Positions 43,642 through 51,450 of a stretch of DNA of 64,000 bases are shown here, in pieces. Source of the stretch: Bog-756 sp963776225 (GTDB lineage: Bacteria > Actinomycetota > Acidimicrobiia > Acidimicrobiales > RAAP-2). The stretch spans positions 620,001 to 684,000 of the forward strand of contig CAVZLL010000003.1 in assembly GCA_963776225.1 (NCBI GenBank). Direction: 5' to 3'. How positions within the stretch are numbered: position 1 is the first letter of the stretch; every line of letters begins with the position of its first letter. The notes below the pieces were generated by a model that was not told the DNA's origin, did not search any database, and saw only the letters and a program-made list of their open reading frames with translations. The position numbers and the translations under genes were made by a program.

Positions 43642-44865
43642 ATGCACCCCTCGACCAGCGACACGGGTTCCCCGGCGTCGGACACCGCCAAGGCACCGGT
43701 GTCGGTGAGCGTGGTCGGCTCCACCGGTTCGATCGGGACCCAGACCTTGGAGGTGGTCGAGGCGTCCCCCGACCGGTTCGACGTCGTCGCGCTCGGGGCC
43801 CAACGGTCGGTCGACGCACTCGTCGCCCAGGCGCTCCGGTTCCGGCCCGACGTCGTGGCCATCGGGGATCCGGCCGGCGCACCGGAGCTTGCCGCCCGGC
43901 TTCCGGCCGGCATCGAGGTGCTGACCGGGACCGAGGGACTGGCAGCGATCGCAACGGCGGCCGACGTGGTGGTCAACGGGGTGGTCGGGTTCGCCGGCCT
44001 CACGGTGACCCTCGCCGCACTCGAGGCGGGCCGTCGCCTCGCCCTCGCCAACAAGGAGTCGATCATCGCCGGCGCGCCACTGGTGACCCGGGCCCGGCGC
44101 ACCCCGGGGGCCGAGATCATCCCGGTGGACTCGGAGCACTGCGCGCTCCACCAGTGCCTGCGGGCCGGACGGGCCGCGGAGGTCGCCCGTCTGTTGCTGA
44201 CCGCCTCCGGGGGACCATTCCGGGGGCGCGGCGCAGAGGCGCTCCGTTCGGTCGGGGTGGCCGACGCCCTCGCCCATCCGACCTGGTCGATGGGACCCAA
44301 GATCACGGTGGACTCGTCCACCCTGATGAACAAGGGCCTCGAGGTGATCGAGGCGCACGAGCTCTTCGGCGTGGGCTACGACGCGATCGATGTGGTGGTC
44401 CACCCCCAGTCCGTGGTCCACTCGATGGTCGAATTCGCCGATGGTGCCGTGGTGGCCCAGCTCTCCCTCCCCGACATGCGTCTCCCCATCGGGTACGCCC
44501 TCGCCTATCCCGACCGCCTGTCCGAGGCCTTCGGGGCCATCGACTGGGCCCGGCTCTCGCTCCTCGAGTTCGAACCGCCGGATCGGACCGCCTTCCCCTG
44601 CCTCGACCTGGCCTACCGGGCCGGACGCACCGGCGACCTGGCACCGGCCTGGCTCAACGCGGCGAACGAGGTGGCCGTCGCCGCCTTCCTGGCCGGACGG
44701 ATCGACTGGCAGGGCATCGCCGGGGTGGTGGCAGCCACCCTCGACCGCTACGAGGCGCCCCGCGGAGGCGACGCCGCCGAGCGCACGGTCGAGGACGTGC
44801 TGGCCGCCGATGCCGGCGCGCGTCGCATCGCCGGACTGGTGGTCCGCGGCGGGGAGGCGGCGTGA
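43642..44865 (+). CDS. dxr: 1-deoxy-D-xylulose-5-phosphate reductoisomerase
   Basis: This 407-residue enzyme makes MEP in the non-mevalonate isoprenoid pathway, using NADPH and a divalent metal. It has the dinucleotide motif 'VVGSTGSIGTQTLEVV', 'ALANKESIIAGAPLV', the metal/substrate segment 'IPVDSEHCALHQCL' (Cys-Ala-Leu-His replaces the more usual Ser-Ala-Ile-Phe), 'LLTASGGPFRGR' and 'HPTWSMGPKITVDSSTLMNK'. ATG 43642 is 20 nt after cdsA and is close behind GGAGG. The stop overlaps the rseP start. ispG, another enzyme of the same pathway, lies two genes on. Confidence 0.96.
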   Translation: MHPSTSDTGSPASDTAKAPVSVSVVGSTGSIGTQTLEVVEASPDRFDVVALGAQRSVDALVAQALRFRPDVVAIGDPAGAPELAARLPAGIEVLTGTEGLAAIATAADVVVNGVVGFAGLTVTLAALEAGRRLALANKESIIAGAPLVTRARRTPGAEIIPVDSEHCALHQCLRAGRAAEVARLLLTASGGPFRGRGAEALRSVGVADALAHPTWSMGPKITVDSSTLMNKGLEVIEAHELFGVGYDAIDVVVHPQSVVHSMVEFADGAVVAQLSLPDMRLPIGYALAYPDRLSEAFGAIDWARLSLLEFEPPDRTAFPCLDLAYRAGRTGDLAPAWLNAANEVAVAAFLAGRIDWQGIAGVVAATLDRYEAPRGGDAAERTVEDVLAADAGARRIAGLVVRGGEAA

Positions 44866-46196
44866 GCACGAGCCCGCCGGGAACCGCGCTGCGCGATCCG
44901 GTGCCGACCCCGGTGTGGGAACCCGCCCGGGGGCCCGGACCGGACAAGCCCCCGCTCCGCTCCGCGCTCGAGCTGCTCGTGGTGGTCGGCGTGCTGGTCG
45001 CGCTCGCGCTGGCAGCCGGACAGGGTGATCTGCTCCTGGTCATCGTCTGCCTCATCGTGATCGTGATGGTCCACGAGCTGGGCCACTACCTGGCTGCCAA
45101 GCACGGCCGGATGAAGGTCACCGAGTACTTCCTCGGGTTCGGACCCCGGTTGTGGTCCTTCCGCCGGGGGGAGACCGAGTACGGCATCAAGGCCCTCCCG
45201 CTCGGTGGCTACGTGAAGATCCCGGGGATGACCAACCTCGAGGAGGTCGATCCGGCCGACGAGGCGCGCACCTACCGGGAGCAACCGTTCCATGCCCGCC
45301 TGCTGGTGGCGGTGGCGGGCTCGGCCATGCACTTCCTCATGGCGTTCGTGATGTTGTGGGCCCTGTTGACCTTCATCGGGGTGCCGAACGCCAACCAGGT
45401 CGAGATCCAGGGTCTGTCACCGGTGGGGAGCAGGCCCGGCCCCGCCCAGGTGGCCGGTGTCCGCGCGGGTGACATCGTGGTGTCCCTCGACGGGCGGCCG
45501 GTCCGGGGGAACAGCGATGCCCTGATCTCGGCGATCCATGACCACCCCGGCCGCCCGGTCACCCTGGTGGTCGATCGGGACGGCACCACCCACACCCTCG
45601 TGGTGACCCCGGTCGACGGGAGGACCGCCCACGAACAGGGGGTCACCGTCCCCCGCGGAACCGCTCCGTTCGGTCTGATCGGGGTCAGCTTCGGCTCGCC
45701 GGTGCAGCCGGTCGGACCGCTTCGTGCGGTCGCGTCCTCGGGGGCCGACTTCGTGCACATCGCCTGGGCATCGATGGTCGGTGTCGCCCACGTGTTCAGT
45801 CCCGCCGGGGTCGCCCAGCGGTTCGATCAGGTGACCAGCGCCAAGGCGTCGAGCCAGGCCACGACGAACAACACCCGGGTCCAGTCGATCGTGGGTGTCG
45901 TCCAGACGGCACGGGACGCCGCGCAGAACGGCATCGCCAGCCTGCTGAGCATCCTCATCGTCATCAACGTGTTCTTCGGGATCATCAACCTCTTCCCGAT
46001 GCTGCCGCTCGACGGCGGTCACGTGGCCATCGCCGTCTACGAGAAGATCCGCACCGGTCGGCGAGCGGTTCCCTATCGGGCCGACGTGGCACGCTTGATG
46101 CCGATCACCTGGGCGTTCATGCTCTTTCTGTTCGTCGTCATCTCCACCGCCCTGCTCAACGACATCATCCACCCCGCCCCCAACCCGTTCGGCTGA
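44862..46196 (+). CDS. rseP: RseP/Rip1-like site-2 protease (M50 zinc metalloprotease)
   Basis: This 444-residue membrane protease cuts transmembrane proteins such as anti-sigma factors. It shows about four membrane segments. The zinc motif 'MVHELGHYLAAKHG' (HExxH) is in the first pair of segments, followed by 'ALPLGGYVKIPGM'. A PDZ domain lies at about 190-260 ('VRAGDIVVSLDGRPV'). The third zinc ligand region 'NLFPMLPLDGGHVA' is near the C-terminus. GTG 44862 overlaps the dxr stop (GTGA). The dxr-rseP-ispG order is widely conserved. A Pro-rich cytoplasmic lead of about 30 residues precedes the first membrane segment. Confidence 0.95.
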   Translation: MSTSPPGTALRDPVPTPVWEPARGPGPDKPPLRSALELLVVVGVLVALALAAGQGDLLLVIVCLIVIVMVHELGHYLAAKHGRMKVTEYFLGFGPRLWSFRRGETEYGIKALPLGGYVKIPGMTNLEEVDPADEARTYREQPFHARLLVAVAGSAMHFLMAFVMLWALLTFIGVPNANQVEIQGLSPVGSRPGPAQVAGVRAGDIVVSLDGRPVRGNSDALISAIHDHPGRPVTLVVDRDGTTHTLVVTPVDGRTAHEQGVTVPRGTAPFGLIGVSFGSPVQPVGPLRAVASSGADFVHIAWASMVGVAHVFSPAGVAQRFDQVTSAKASSQATTNNTRVQSIVGVVQTARDAAQNGIASLLSILIVINVFFGIINLFPMLPLDGGHVAIAVYEKIRTGRRAVPYRADVARLMPITWAFMLFLFVVISTALLNDIIHPAPNPFG

Positions 46197-46226
46197 TGCG
46201 ACAGCCGGTCCGACGGCGGCCGTCAC

Positions 46227-46232
46227 TAGCAT
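46227..46232 (+). promoter_or_regulatory. -10 element of ispG
   Basis: TAGCAT ends 6 nt before ATG 46239, leaderless spacing. No Shine-Dalgarno sequence is present. Confidence 0.55.
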
Positions 46233-46238
46233 GGTGAG

Positions 46239-47483
46239 ATGGCACAGACGGCCCGGACGCTGACCGAGCGGAGACCGACCCGTCAGATCCATGTGGGTGC
46301 GGTCGCGGTCGGGGGCGGTGCGCCGGTCACGGTCCAGTCGATGACCACCACCAAGACCGCGGATGCCGAAGCGACCCTCACCCAGATCTACGCCCTCGCC
46401 GCCGCAGGCGCCGACCTGGTGCGCTGCACGTGCAACGAGGAAGCCGCCGCCGAAGGACTGGCCCGGATCGTCCCCCGATCACCGGTCCCGGTCATCGCGG
46501 ACATCCATTTCCACCACGAGATGGCACTGGCCGCCCTCGAGGCCGGTGTGCAGGGGCTCCGGCTCAACCCCGGCAACCTGCGCAAGGCGCACGAGATCAA
46601 GCAGGTGGCCGCCGAGGCCAAGGACCGCGGGGTGCCCATCCGTATCGGAGTCAACGCCGGCTCCCTCCATCTCGACCTCTACAAACGGTACGGCGGGGCC
46701 ACCCCCGAGGCCCTCGTCGAGTCCGCGCGGATGGAACTGGCGTACTTCGCCGAGGTGGGCTTCGAGGACGTCAAGATCTCGGTCAAGGCGTCGTCGGTGC
46801 CCCTGATGATCGAGTCGTACCGGCTCGCCTCGGAGACCTTCGAGCATCCGCTGCATCTCGGGGTGACCGAGGCGGGTCCCCCGCCCGCCGGTCTCCTGAA
46901 GGGCACCGCCGGCATCGCCACCCTGCTCGCCGAGGGCATCGGGGACACCATCCGGTACTCGCTGACCGCCGACCCGGTCGAGGAGGCCCGCGCCGGCCGC
47001 CAGCTCCTCGAGGTGCTCGGGCTGCGCGAGCGGAAGGGGCTCGACCTGATCGCCTGTCCGAGCTGTGGCAGGGCCGAGATCGACGTGATCGCGGTGGCAG
47101 CGGCGGCCCAGGCAGCCCTCGAGAACCGGAACCTGCCGATCCAGGTGGCGGTCATGGGCTGCGTGGTGAACGGGCCGGGGGAGGCCCGTGAGGCGGACCT
47201 CGGGATCGCCGCCGGGCGCCGGCGCGGCCACCTGTTCATCAAGGGGAAGATCGTCCGGGTGGTGCCCGAGGCGGAGATGGTCGATGCACTGGTGGCGGAG
47301 GCCGAACGGCTGGTGGCGGAGGGGGTCGAGGCCCGGCTCGCCGCGGCCGACCGGTCCGCGGAGGCCGAGGCCGAGGCCGACCGACGGGCGCTGCTCGACG
47401 AGAAGGGTGCCGATGCCAACGCGTCGGAGACGAGGGTCGACCTCATCCGAAAGCGCTTCGGCGACGAGGGAACCGCGGACTGA
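46239..47483 (+). CDS. ispG: 4-hydroxy-3-methylbut-2-enyl diphosphate synthase (flavodoxin/ferredoxin)
   Basis: This 414-residue iron-sulfur enzyme performs the next-to-last step of the MEP isoprenoid pathway. A TIM-barrel part has 'VQSMTTTKTADAEATLTQI', 'PVIADIHFHHEMALAALE', 'LRLNPGN' and 'IRIGVNAGSLHLDL'. The [4Fe-4S] cysteines lie in 'LIACPSCGRAEIDV' and 'MGCVVNGPGEARE'. A charged Glu/Ala/Arg-rich extension of roughly 40 residues follows the conserved end. The start is fixed by the -10 hexamer. With dxr two genes upstream, this locus carries two steps of one pathway. Confidence 0.96.
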   Translation: MAQTARTLTERRPTRQIHVGAVAVGGGAPVTVQSMTTTKTADAEATLTQIYALAAAGADLVRCTCNEEAAAEGLARIVPRSPVPVIADIHFHHEMALAALEAGVQGLRLNPGNLRKAHEIKQVAAEAKDRGVPIRIGVNAGSLHLDLYKRYGGATPEALVESARMELAYFAEVGFEDVKISVKASSVPLMIESYRLASETFEHPLHLGVTEAGPPPAGLLKGTAGIATLLAEGIGDTIRYSLTADPVEEARAGRQLLEVLGLRERKGLDLIACPSCGRAEIDVIAVAAAAQAALENRNLPIQVAVMGCVVNGPGEAREADLGIAAGRRRGHLFIKGKIVRVVPEAEMVDALVAEAERLVAEGVEARLAAADRSAEAEAEADRRALLDEKGADANASETRVDLIRKRFGDEGTAD

Positions 47484-47529
47484 GCGTCGGAGCACCCGCC
47501 GCCCGCCGGGGCGCCGGTCGGGGGGTTGG

Positions 47530-47535
47530 TAGTCT
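47530..47535 (+). promoter_or_regulatory. -10 element of proS
   Basis: TAGTCT ends 8 nt before ATG 47544, predicting a leader of about 2 nt. It also excludes the longer start at 47526. Confidence 0.55.
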
Positions 47536-47543
47536 GCGCAGCC

Positions 47544-48992
47544 ATGCACGCACCGGCCGACCCGGCTCCTGACCAGGCGCAGAAGAAGGGCGGGCTCACC
47601 CCCCGGACCGACGACTTCCCCCGCTGGTACCAAGAGGTGGTCGCCGGGGCCGAGCTGGCCGAGAACGGACCGGTCCGGGGCACGATGGTCATCCGGCCCT
47701 GGGGTTTCGGCATCTGGGAGCTGCTCCAGCGAGCGCTCGACGACCGGATCAAGGCGGCCGGCGCGGAGAACGCCTACTTCCCCCTGTTCATCCCCGAGTC
47801 CTTCCTGAAGCTCGAGGCCGAGCACGTCGAGGGGTTCGCACCGGAGCTGGCCGTGGTGACCCACGGCGGTGGGAAGGAGCTCGAAGAACCGATCGTCGTC
47901 CGCCCGACGAGCGAGACCGTCGTCAACACCTTCTTCGCCAAGTGGATCCAGGGCCACCGCGACCTCCCGTTGCTGATCAACCAGTGGGCCAACGTGGTCC
48001 GCTGGGAGCTGCGGCCGCGGCTCTTGCTGCGCACGACCGAGTTCCTCTGGCAGGAGGGGCACACCGCCCACGCCACCGAGGACGAGGCCCGCCGGTACGC
48101 CCTGCGGATCTTCCGGGACGTCTACATCGACACCATGGAGGGGGTGTGCGCCGTCCCGCTGGTAACCGGCCACAAGACAGCCCGCGAGCGGTTCGCGGGC
48201 GCGATCCGCACCTGGTCGTGCGAGGGGATGATGGGCGACGGCAAGGCGCTCCAGATGGGAACCAGCCACGAGCTGGGGCAGAACTTCGCCCGGGCGTTCG
48301 CCATCCAGTTCGCCAACGAGACGGGCACCCTCGACTACGTCTGGCAGACTTCCTGGGGGGTGTCGACCAGGCTGCTCGGCGCCCTGGTCATGGCCCACGG
48401 GGACGACTTCGGGCTCCGGCTGCCCCCCGCGCTCGCCCCGGCCGAGGTGGTGGTGCTGGTGGTCCGGGACGAGCCCGAGGTGCGCACCGCGGCCGAGGTC
48501 CTGAGGGCGGAGCTGGCGGCCGCCGGCCGGCGGGTCCGTCTCGACGACCGGTTACATCTCGGGTTCGGTCGCCGCTCGGTCGACTGGGAGCGCAAGGGCG
48601 TGCCCATCCGGTTGGAGATCGGGCCCCGGGACCTGGCCGAGGGCCAGGTCACCATGGTCATCCGCCACCGCAGGACCAAAGAGCAGGTCCCGCTGGCCGC
48701 GGTGGCCGCCGAGGTCGACCGGGTCCTTTCGACGGTTGCCCGCGACCTCTGGAGCGAGGCCGACGGGTTCCGTGCGACCCACACCGTCGACGTCGCCACC
48801 ATCGAGGAGGCGACCGAGGCCGGGCGGACCGGGTTCGCCCGCCTCCCGATGACCGCGCTGGGAAACGACGGCGAGGATCGCCTTGCCGACGAGTCGCTCA
48901 GCGTCCGTTGCCTGCAGCGATCCGACGGCACCCTGGCCGAGGTCGGCGATGACGACGCCACCCTGACGGCGGTGATCGGCCGGTCCTACTGA
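47544..48992 (+). CDS. proS: Prolyl-tRNA synthetase, archaeal/eukaryal-type (ProS type 3)
   Basis: This 482-residue class II synthetase charges tRNA-Pro. Motif 2 region 'RWELRPRLLLRTTEFLWQEG', 'VRPTSETVVNTFFAKWIQ' and motif 3 text 'GTSHELGQNFARAFAIQF' are clear. It lacks the bacterial editing insertion and belongs to the shorter archaeal/eukaryal-like type, which is found in a minority of bacteria. Actinobacteria vary in which type they carry. The C-terminal anticodon-binding domain has 'VRLDDRLHLGFGRRSVDWE' and 'RKGVPIRLEIGPRDLAEG'. ATG 47544 is set by the -10 element. A GC-rich hairpin follows the stop. Confidence 0.95.
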   Translation: MHAPADPAPDQAQKKGGLTPRTDDFPRWYQEVVAGAELAENGPVRGTMVIRPWGFGIWELLQRALDDRIKAAGAENAYFPLFIPESFLKLEAEHVEGFAPELAVVTHGGGKELEEPIVVRPTSETVVNTFFAKWIQGHRDLPLLINQWANVVRWELRPRLLLRTTEFLWQEGHTAHATEDEARRYALRIFRDVYIDTMEGVCAVPLVTGHKTARERFAGAIRTWSCEGMMGDGKALQMGTSHELGQNFARAFAIQFANETGTLDYVWQTSWGVSTRLLGALVMAHGDDFGLRLPPALAPAEVVVLVVRDEPEVRTAAEVLRAELAAAGRRVRLDDRLHLGFGRRSVDWERKGVPIRLEIGPRDLAEGQVTMVIRHRRTKEQVPLAAVAAEVDRVLSTVARDLWSEADGFRATHTVDVATIEEATEAGRTGFARLPMTALGNDGEDRLADESLSVRCLQRSDGTLAEVGDDDATLTAVIGRSY

Positions 48993-49020
48993 CGGCCTGG
49001 TCCGGGGACAATCGGCACCT

Positions 49021-49040
49021 CCCGGGCGGACGCGCCCGGG
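49021..49040 (+). terminator. Hairpin after proS
   Basis: A perfect 8-bp stem, CCCGGGCG / CGCCCGGG with a 4-nt loop, lies 28 nt after the proS stop. There is no T-run, as is common for actinobacterial terminators, so efficiency is uncertain. Confidence 0.5.
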
Positions 49041-49051
49041 AGGGTCGCTGC

Positions 49052-49057
49052 TATACT
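49052..49057 (+). promoter_or_regulatory. -10 element of the rimP-nusA-infB operon
   Basis: TATACT, the closest match to the -10 consensus in the window, predicts a start near 49064 and a leader of about 200 nt. Confidence 0.6.
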
Positions 49058-49099
49058 TCCGGGCCTGCCGTTCTGTCGAGGTGTAGTGACGCTGGAGGA

Positions 49100-49130
49100 G
49101 CGTGGGCGGACAGCCCACGCTTTTGTTTTC
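49100..49130 (+). terminator. Terminator-like hairpin inside the rimP-nusA leader (attenuator candidate)
   Basis: GCGTGGGC (49100-49107) pairs perfectly with GCCCACGC (49113-49120) across a 5-nt loop and is followed at once by TTTTGTTTTC. It lies about 36 nt downstream of the predicted start and 138 nt before rimP. That geometry fits premature termination within the operon leader. Confidence 0.7.
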
Positions 49131-49267
49131 TCGGAACCACCTCTCCGGGGCGCAGCGAGGGTCGGTCCGACGCGGTCGCCGGTCCCTGGGCAGCACAGGA
49201 AGGCTGACGGCACGCAGAGACCGACGACGGACACGGCACGACGGACACCGGAGAGGAAGGAGCGCAG

Positions 49268-49831
49268 ATGGTCGAGGATCTCTTCGCCGCGCTCCAACCC
49301 GGCGTCGCCGCGTCCGGTGTCGAGCTGGTCGACGTGGTGCTCGCCGCGGGGGTGCTCCAGGTCACGGTGGACCGCGAAGGGGGCGTCGATCTCGATACCC
49401 TGACCGAGGCCAGCAGGGCCGTCTCGAGCCTGCTCGACGACCTGGACCCCATCCCGGGGCGGTACTCGTTGGAGGTCTCGAGTCCCGGGATCGAGCGGAC
49501 CTTGCGCACGCCGGCCCACTTCGCCAAGGCAGTGGGCACCACGGTCTCCGTCAAGACCCGCCCGCAGGTCCCAGGAGAGCGGCGGCTGCGCGGCACGCTG
49601 GTCGCAGCCGACGAGAGCGGGTTCCTGCTCGGGGTCGACGGCACCGAGACCGCGCCGATGCGCTTGGCGTACGGCGACATCGACCGCGCCCGGACGGTCT
49701 TCGTCTGGGGCGCGGCGGACCGCGGCACCCCGGGCGGGCCCACCGGCAGGAAGCCCGCGGGCACACCCACCGGAAAGAAGAAGGCGCAGACGAGCGCAGC
49801 GGGAAAGAGGAAGCAGGTCGTGACCCCATGA
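49268..49831 (+). CDS. rimP: Ribosome maturation factor RimP
   Basis: This 187-residue protein helps assemble the 30S subunit. The N-terminal domain has 'VELVDVVLAAGVLQVTVDRE' and 'LTEASRAVSSLLDDLDPIPG', ending with the family motif 'YSLEVSSPGIERTL'. The C-terminal SH3-like domain follows. The last ~35 residues form a Lys/Gly/Thr-rich basic tail, longer than in E. coli. GAGGAAGGAGCGCAG gives a strong ribosome site before ATG 49268. The stop overlaps the nusA ATG (ATGA). It opens the conserved rimP-nusA-ylxR-infB-rbfA-truB-ribF series. Confidence 0.95.
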   Translation: MVEDLFAALQPGVAASGVELVDVVLAAGVLQVTVDREGGVDLDTLTEASRAVSSLLDDLDPIPGRYSLEVSSPGIERTLRTPAHFAKAVGTTVSVKTRPQVPGERRLRGTLVAADESGFLLGVDGTETAPMRLAYGDIDRARTVFVWGAADRGTPGGPTGRKPAGTPTGKKKAQTSAAGKRKQVVTP

Positions 49832-51091
49832 GCAAGACGAACTTCGAGTTCCTCGACGCGCTCGGCCAGATCGCGCGCGACAAGGGCATCTCGGTCGAGA
49901 CTCTGCTCGACGCCCTGGCGAACGCCCTGGTCGCGGCCTACAAGCGCCGTCCCGACGCGGCCGAGGAGGCCGTGGTCACCATCGATCCCGATTCGGGGGA
50001 GATCCGCGTCTACGGGCAGGAGCTCGACGAGGACGGCAACGTCGTCCGCGAGTGGGACGACACCCCCGACGACTTCGGTCGCATTGCCGCCCAGACCGCA
50101 AAGCAGGTCATCCTCCAGCGCATCCGCGAGGTCGAGCGGGACCTCAAGTACGAGGAATACGCGGGGCGCGAGGGGGACATCGTGACGGGCATCGTGCAAC
50201 AGACCGACAATCGGTACACGCTGCTCGACCTCGGAAAAGTCGAGGCGCTGCTGCCGCAGGCCGAACAGGTCTCCTACGAGCGCTACGAGCACGGCGCGCG
50301 GCTCAAGGCCTACATCGTCGAGGTACGCAAGACGACCAAGGGACCCCAGATCGTGGTGAGCCGCAGCCATCCCGGCCTCATCAAGCGGCTGTTCGAGCTC
50401 GAGGTCCCCGAGATCTCCTCGGGCGCGGTCGAGATCAAGGCGGCCGCACGCGAGCCCGGGCATCGCACCAAGATCGCGGTGTGGTCGAACGACCCGAACG
50501 TCGATCCGGTGGGAGCGTGCGTGGGTGCCCGGGGTTCGCGCGGTCCGCATGGTGACCAACGAGTTGCGCGGCGAGCGGGTCGACGTCGTCCCCTACTCGG
50601 ACGACCCGATCGAGCTCATCCAGTCGGCGCTGGCGCCGGCGCGGGTGCGCGAGGTGCGCCTCGACGACGAGACGGGTACCGCGACGGTGATCGTGAGCGA
50701 CTACCAGCTCTCGTTGGCGATCGGCAAGGAGGGCCAGAACGCCCGCCTGGCAGCCAGGTTGACCGGGTGGCGCATCGACATCAAGAGCGAGACCCAGCTG
50801 GCCGAGGAGGAGTCGGGCTACGCAGGCGAGGAGTGGGCGGAGGGCGAGTGGGTCCAGAACGAGGCGGGGGAGATGGTCTGGCAGCCCGCAGAGGGCGGGA
50901 CGGCCGTCTCGGCGACCGAGTGGTCCCAGGGGGCCGACGCCGCCGAACCCCCGAGCCCGGCCGCGACCGCCGAGGAGGCGACGGCCGTGCCGGGCGGCGA
51001 GTCGCAGGAGGGAGAGACGGCCGGGCCGAGCGAGGAGTCGCAGGACGGGGGGGCCGCGTCGGGCGACGCGTCCGGGGAGGCTCCGGGATAG
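49828..51091 (+). CDS. nusA: Transcription termination/antitermination protein NusA, frame broken by one extra base
   Basis: NusA binds RNA polymerase and nascent RNA. From ATG 49828 the N-terminal polymerase-binding domain ('EFLDALGQIARDKGISVETL') and S1 domain ('GREGDIVTGIVQQTDNRYTL') lead into KH1 ('VGACVGARGSR'). There the frame breaks at about 50542-50543 (one extra G). The +1 frame continues exactly with 'VRMVTNELRGERVDVVPYSD' and KH2 'LAIGKEGQNARLAARLTGW'. An acidic tail runs to TAG 51089-51091. Corrected length is about 420 residues. It overlaps rimP by 4 bases. Loss of KH domains would be severe, so the extra base is probably a sequence error. Confidence 0.92.
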
Positions 51092-51381
51092 CCCCCGAGC
51101 GGACCTGCATCGGGTGTCGCCGGACCGGCACGCAGGAGGCCATGATCCGCGTCGTCCGCAACCCGGACGGGTCATTGGCGGTCGGGCGCACACTTCCCGG
51201 GCGGGGAGCGTGGCTGTGCCGGGACCGCCCGGCCTGCGTCGACCTGGCGGCGAGGCGCAAGGCGTTCGAGCGGGCCCTCCGGGGGCCGCTGGCCGCCGAC
51301 TCCGTGGCGGCATTGCGGAAGGCGCTGGACGAGCCGGCGGGAGGAACGGCGGCAGAGGGCTCGGAGGGCCCGGTGCCGTGA
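51088..51381 (+). CDS. ylxR: YlxR/RnpM-family RNA-binding protein; start codon unclear
   Basis: About 97 residues carry the YlxR (DUF448) core: 'PERTCIGCRRTGTQEAMIRV', 'PGRGAWLCRDRPACVDLAAR' and 'KAFERALRG'. The family binds RNA and has been linked to RNase P in Firmicutes. No ATG, GTG or TTG lies in frame between the nusA tail and the conserved PERTCIGCR; the nearest codon before it is ATA at 51088. The frame stays open upstream into nusA. Either an unusual start is used or another base error hides the true one. The feature start given here is therefore provisional. infB starts 69 nt later. Confidence 0.75.
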   Translation: MAPERTCIGCRRTGTQEAMIRVVRNPDGSLAVGRTLPGRGAWLCRDRPACVDLAARRKAFERALRGPLAADSVAALRKALDEPAGGTAAEGSEGPVP

Positions 51382-51450
51382 TGTGCGAGGATAGAGGGTC
51401 GTCGCTGCTCGAGGGCACCGACGACGACAAAGGAAGGGCAGTTACAGCCG

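Noticed and set aside
49086..49403. A GTG-started frame across the rimP leader hairpin as a leader peptide
   Set aside because: It runs through the hairpin and into rimP without a stop near the terminator, so it does not have the layout of an attenuator peptide.
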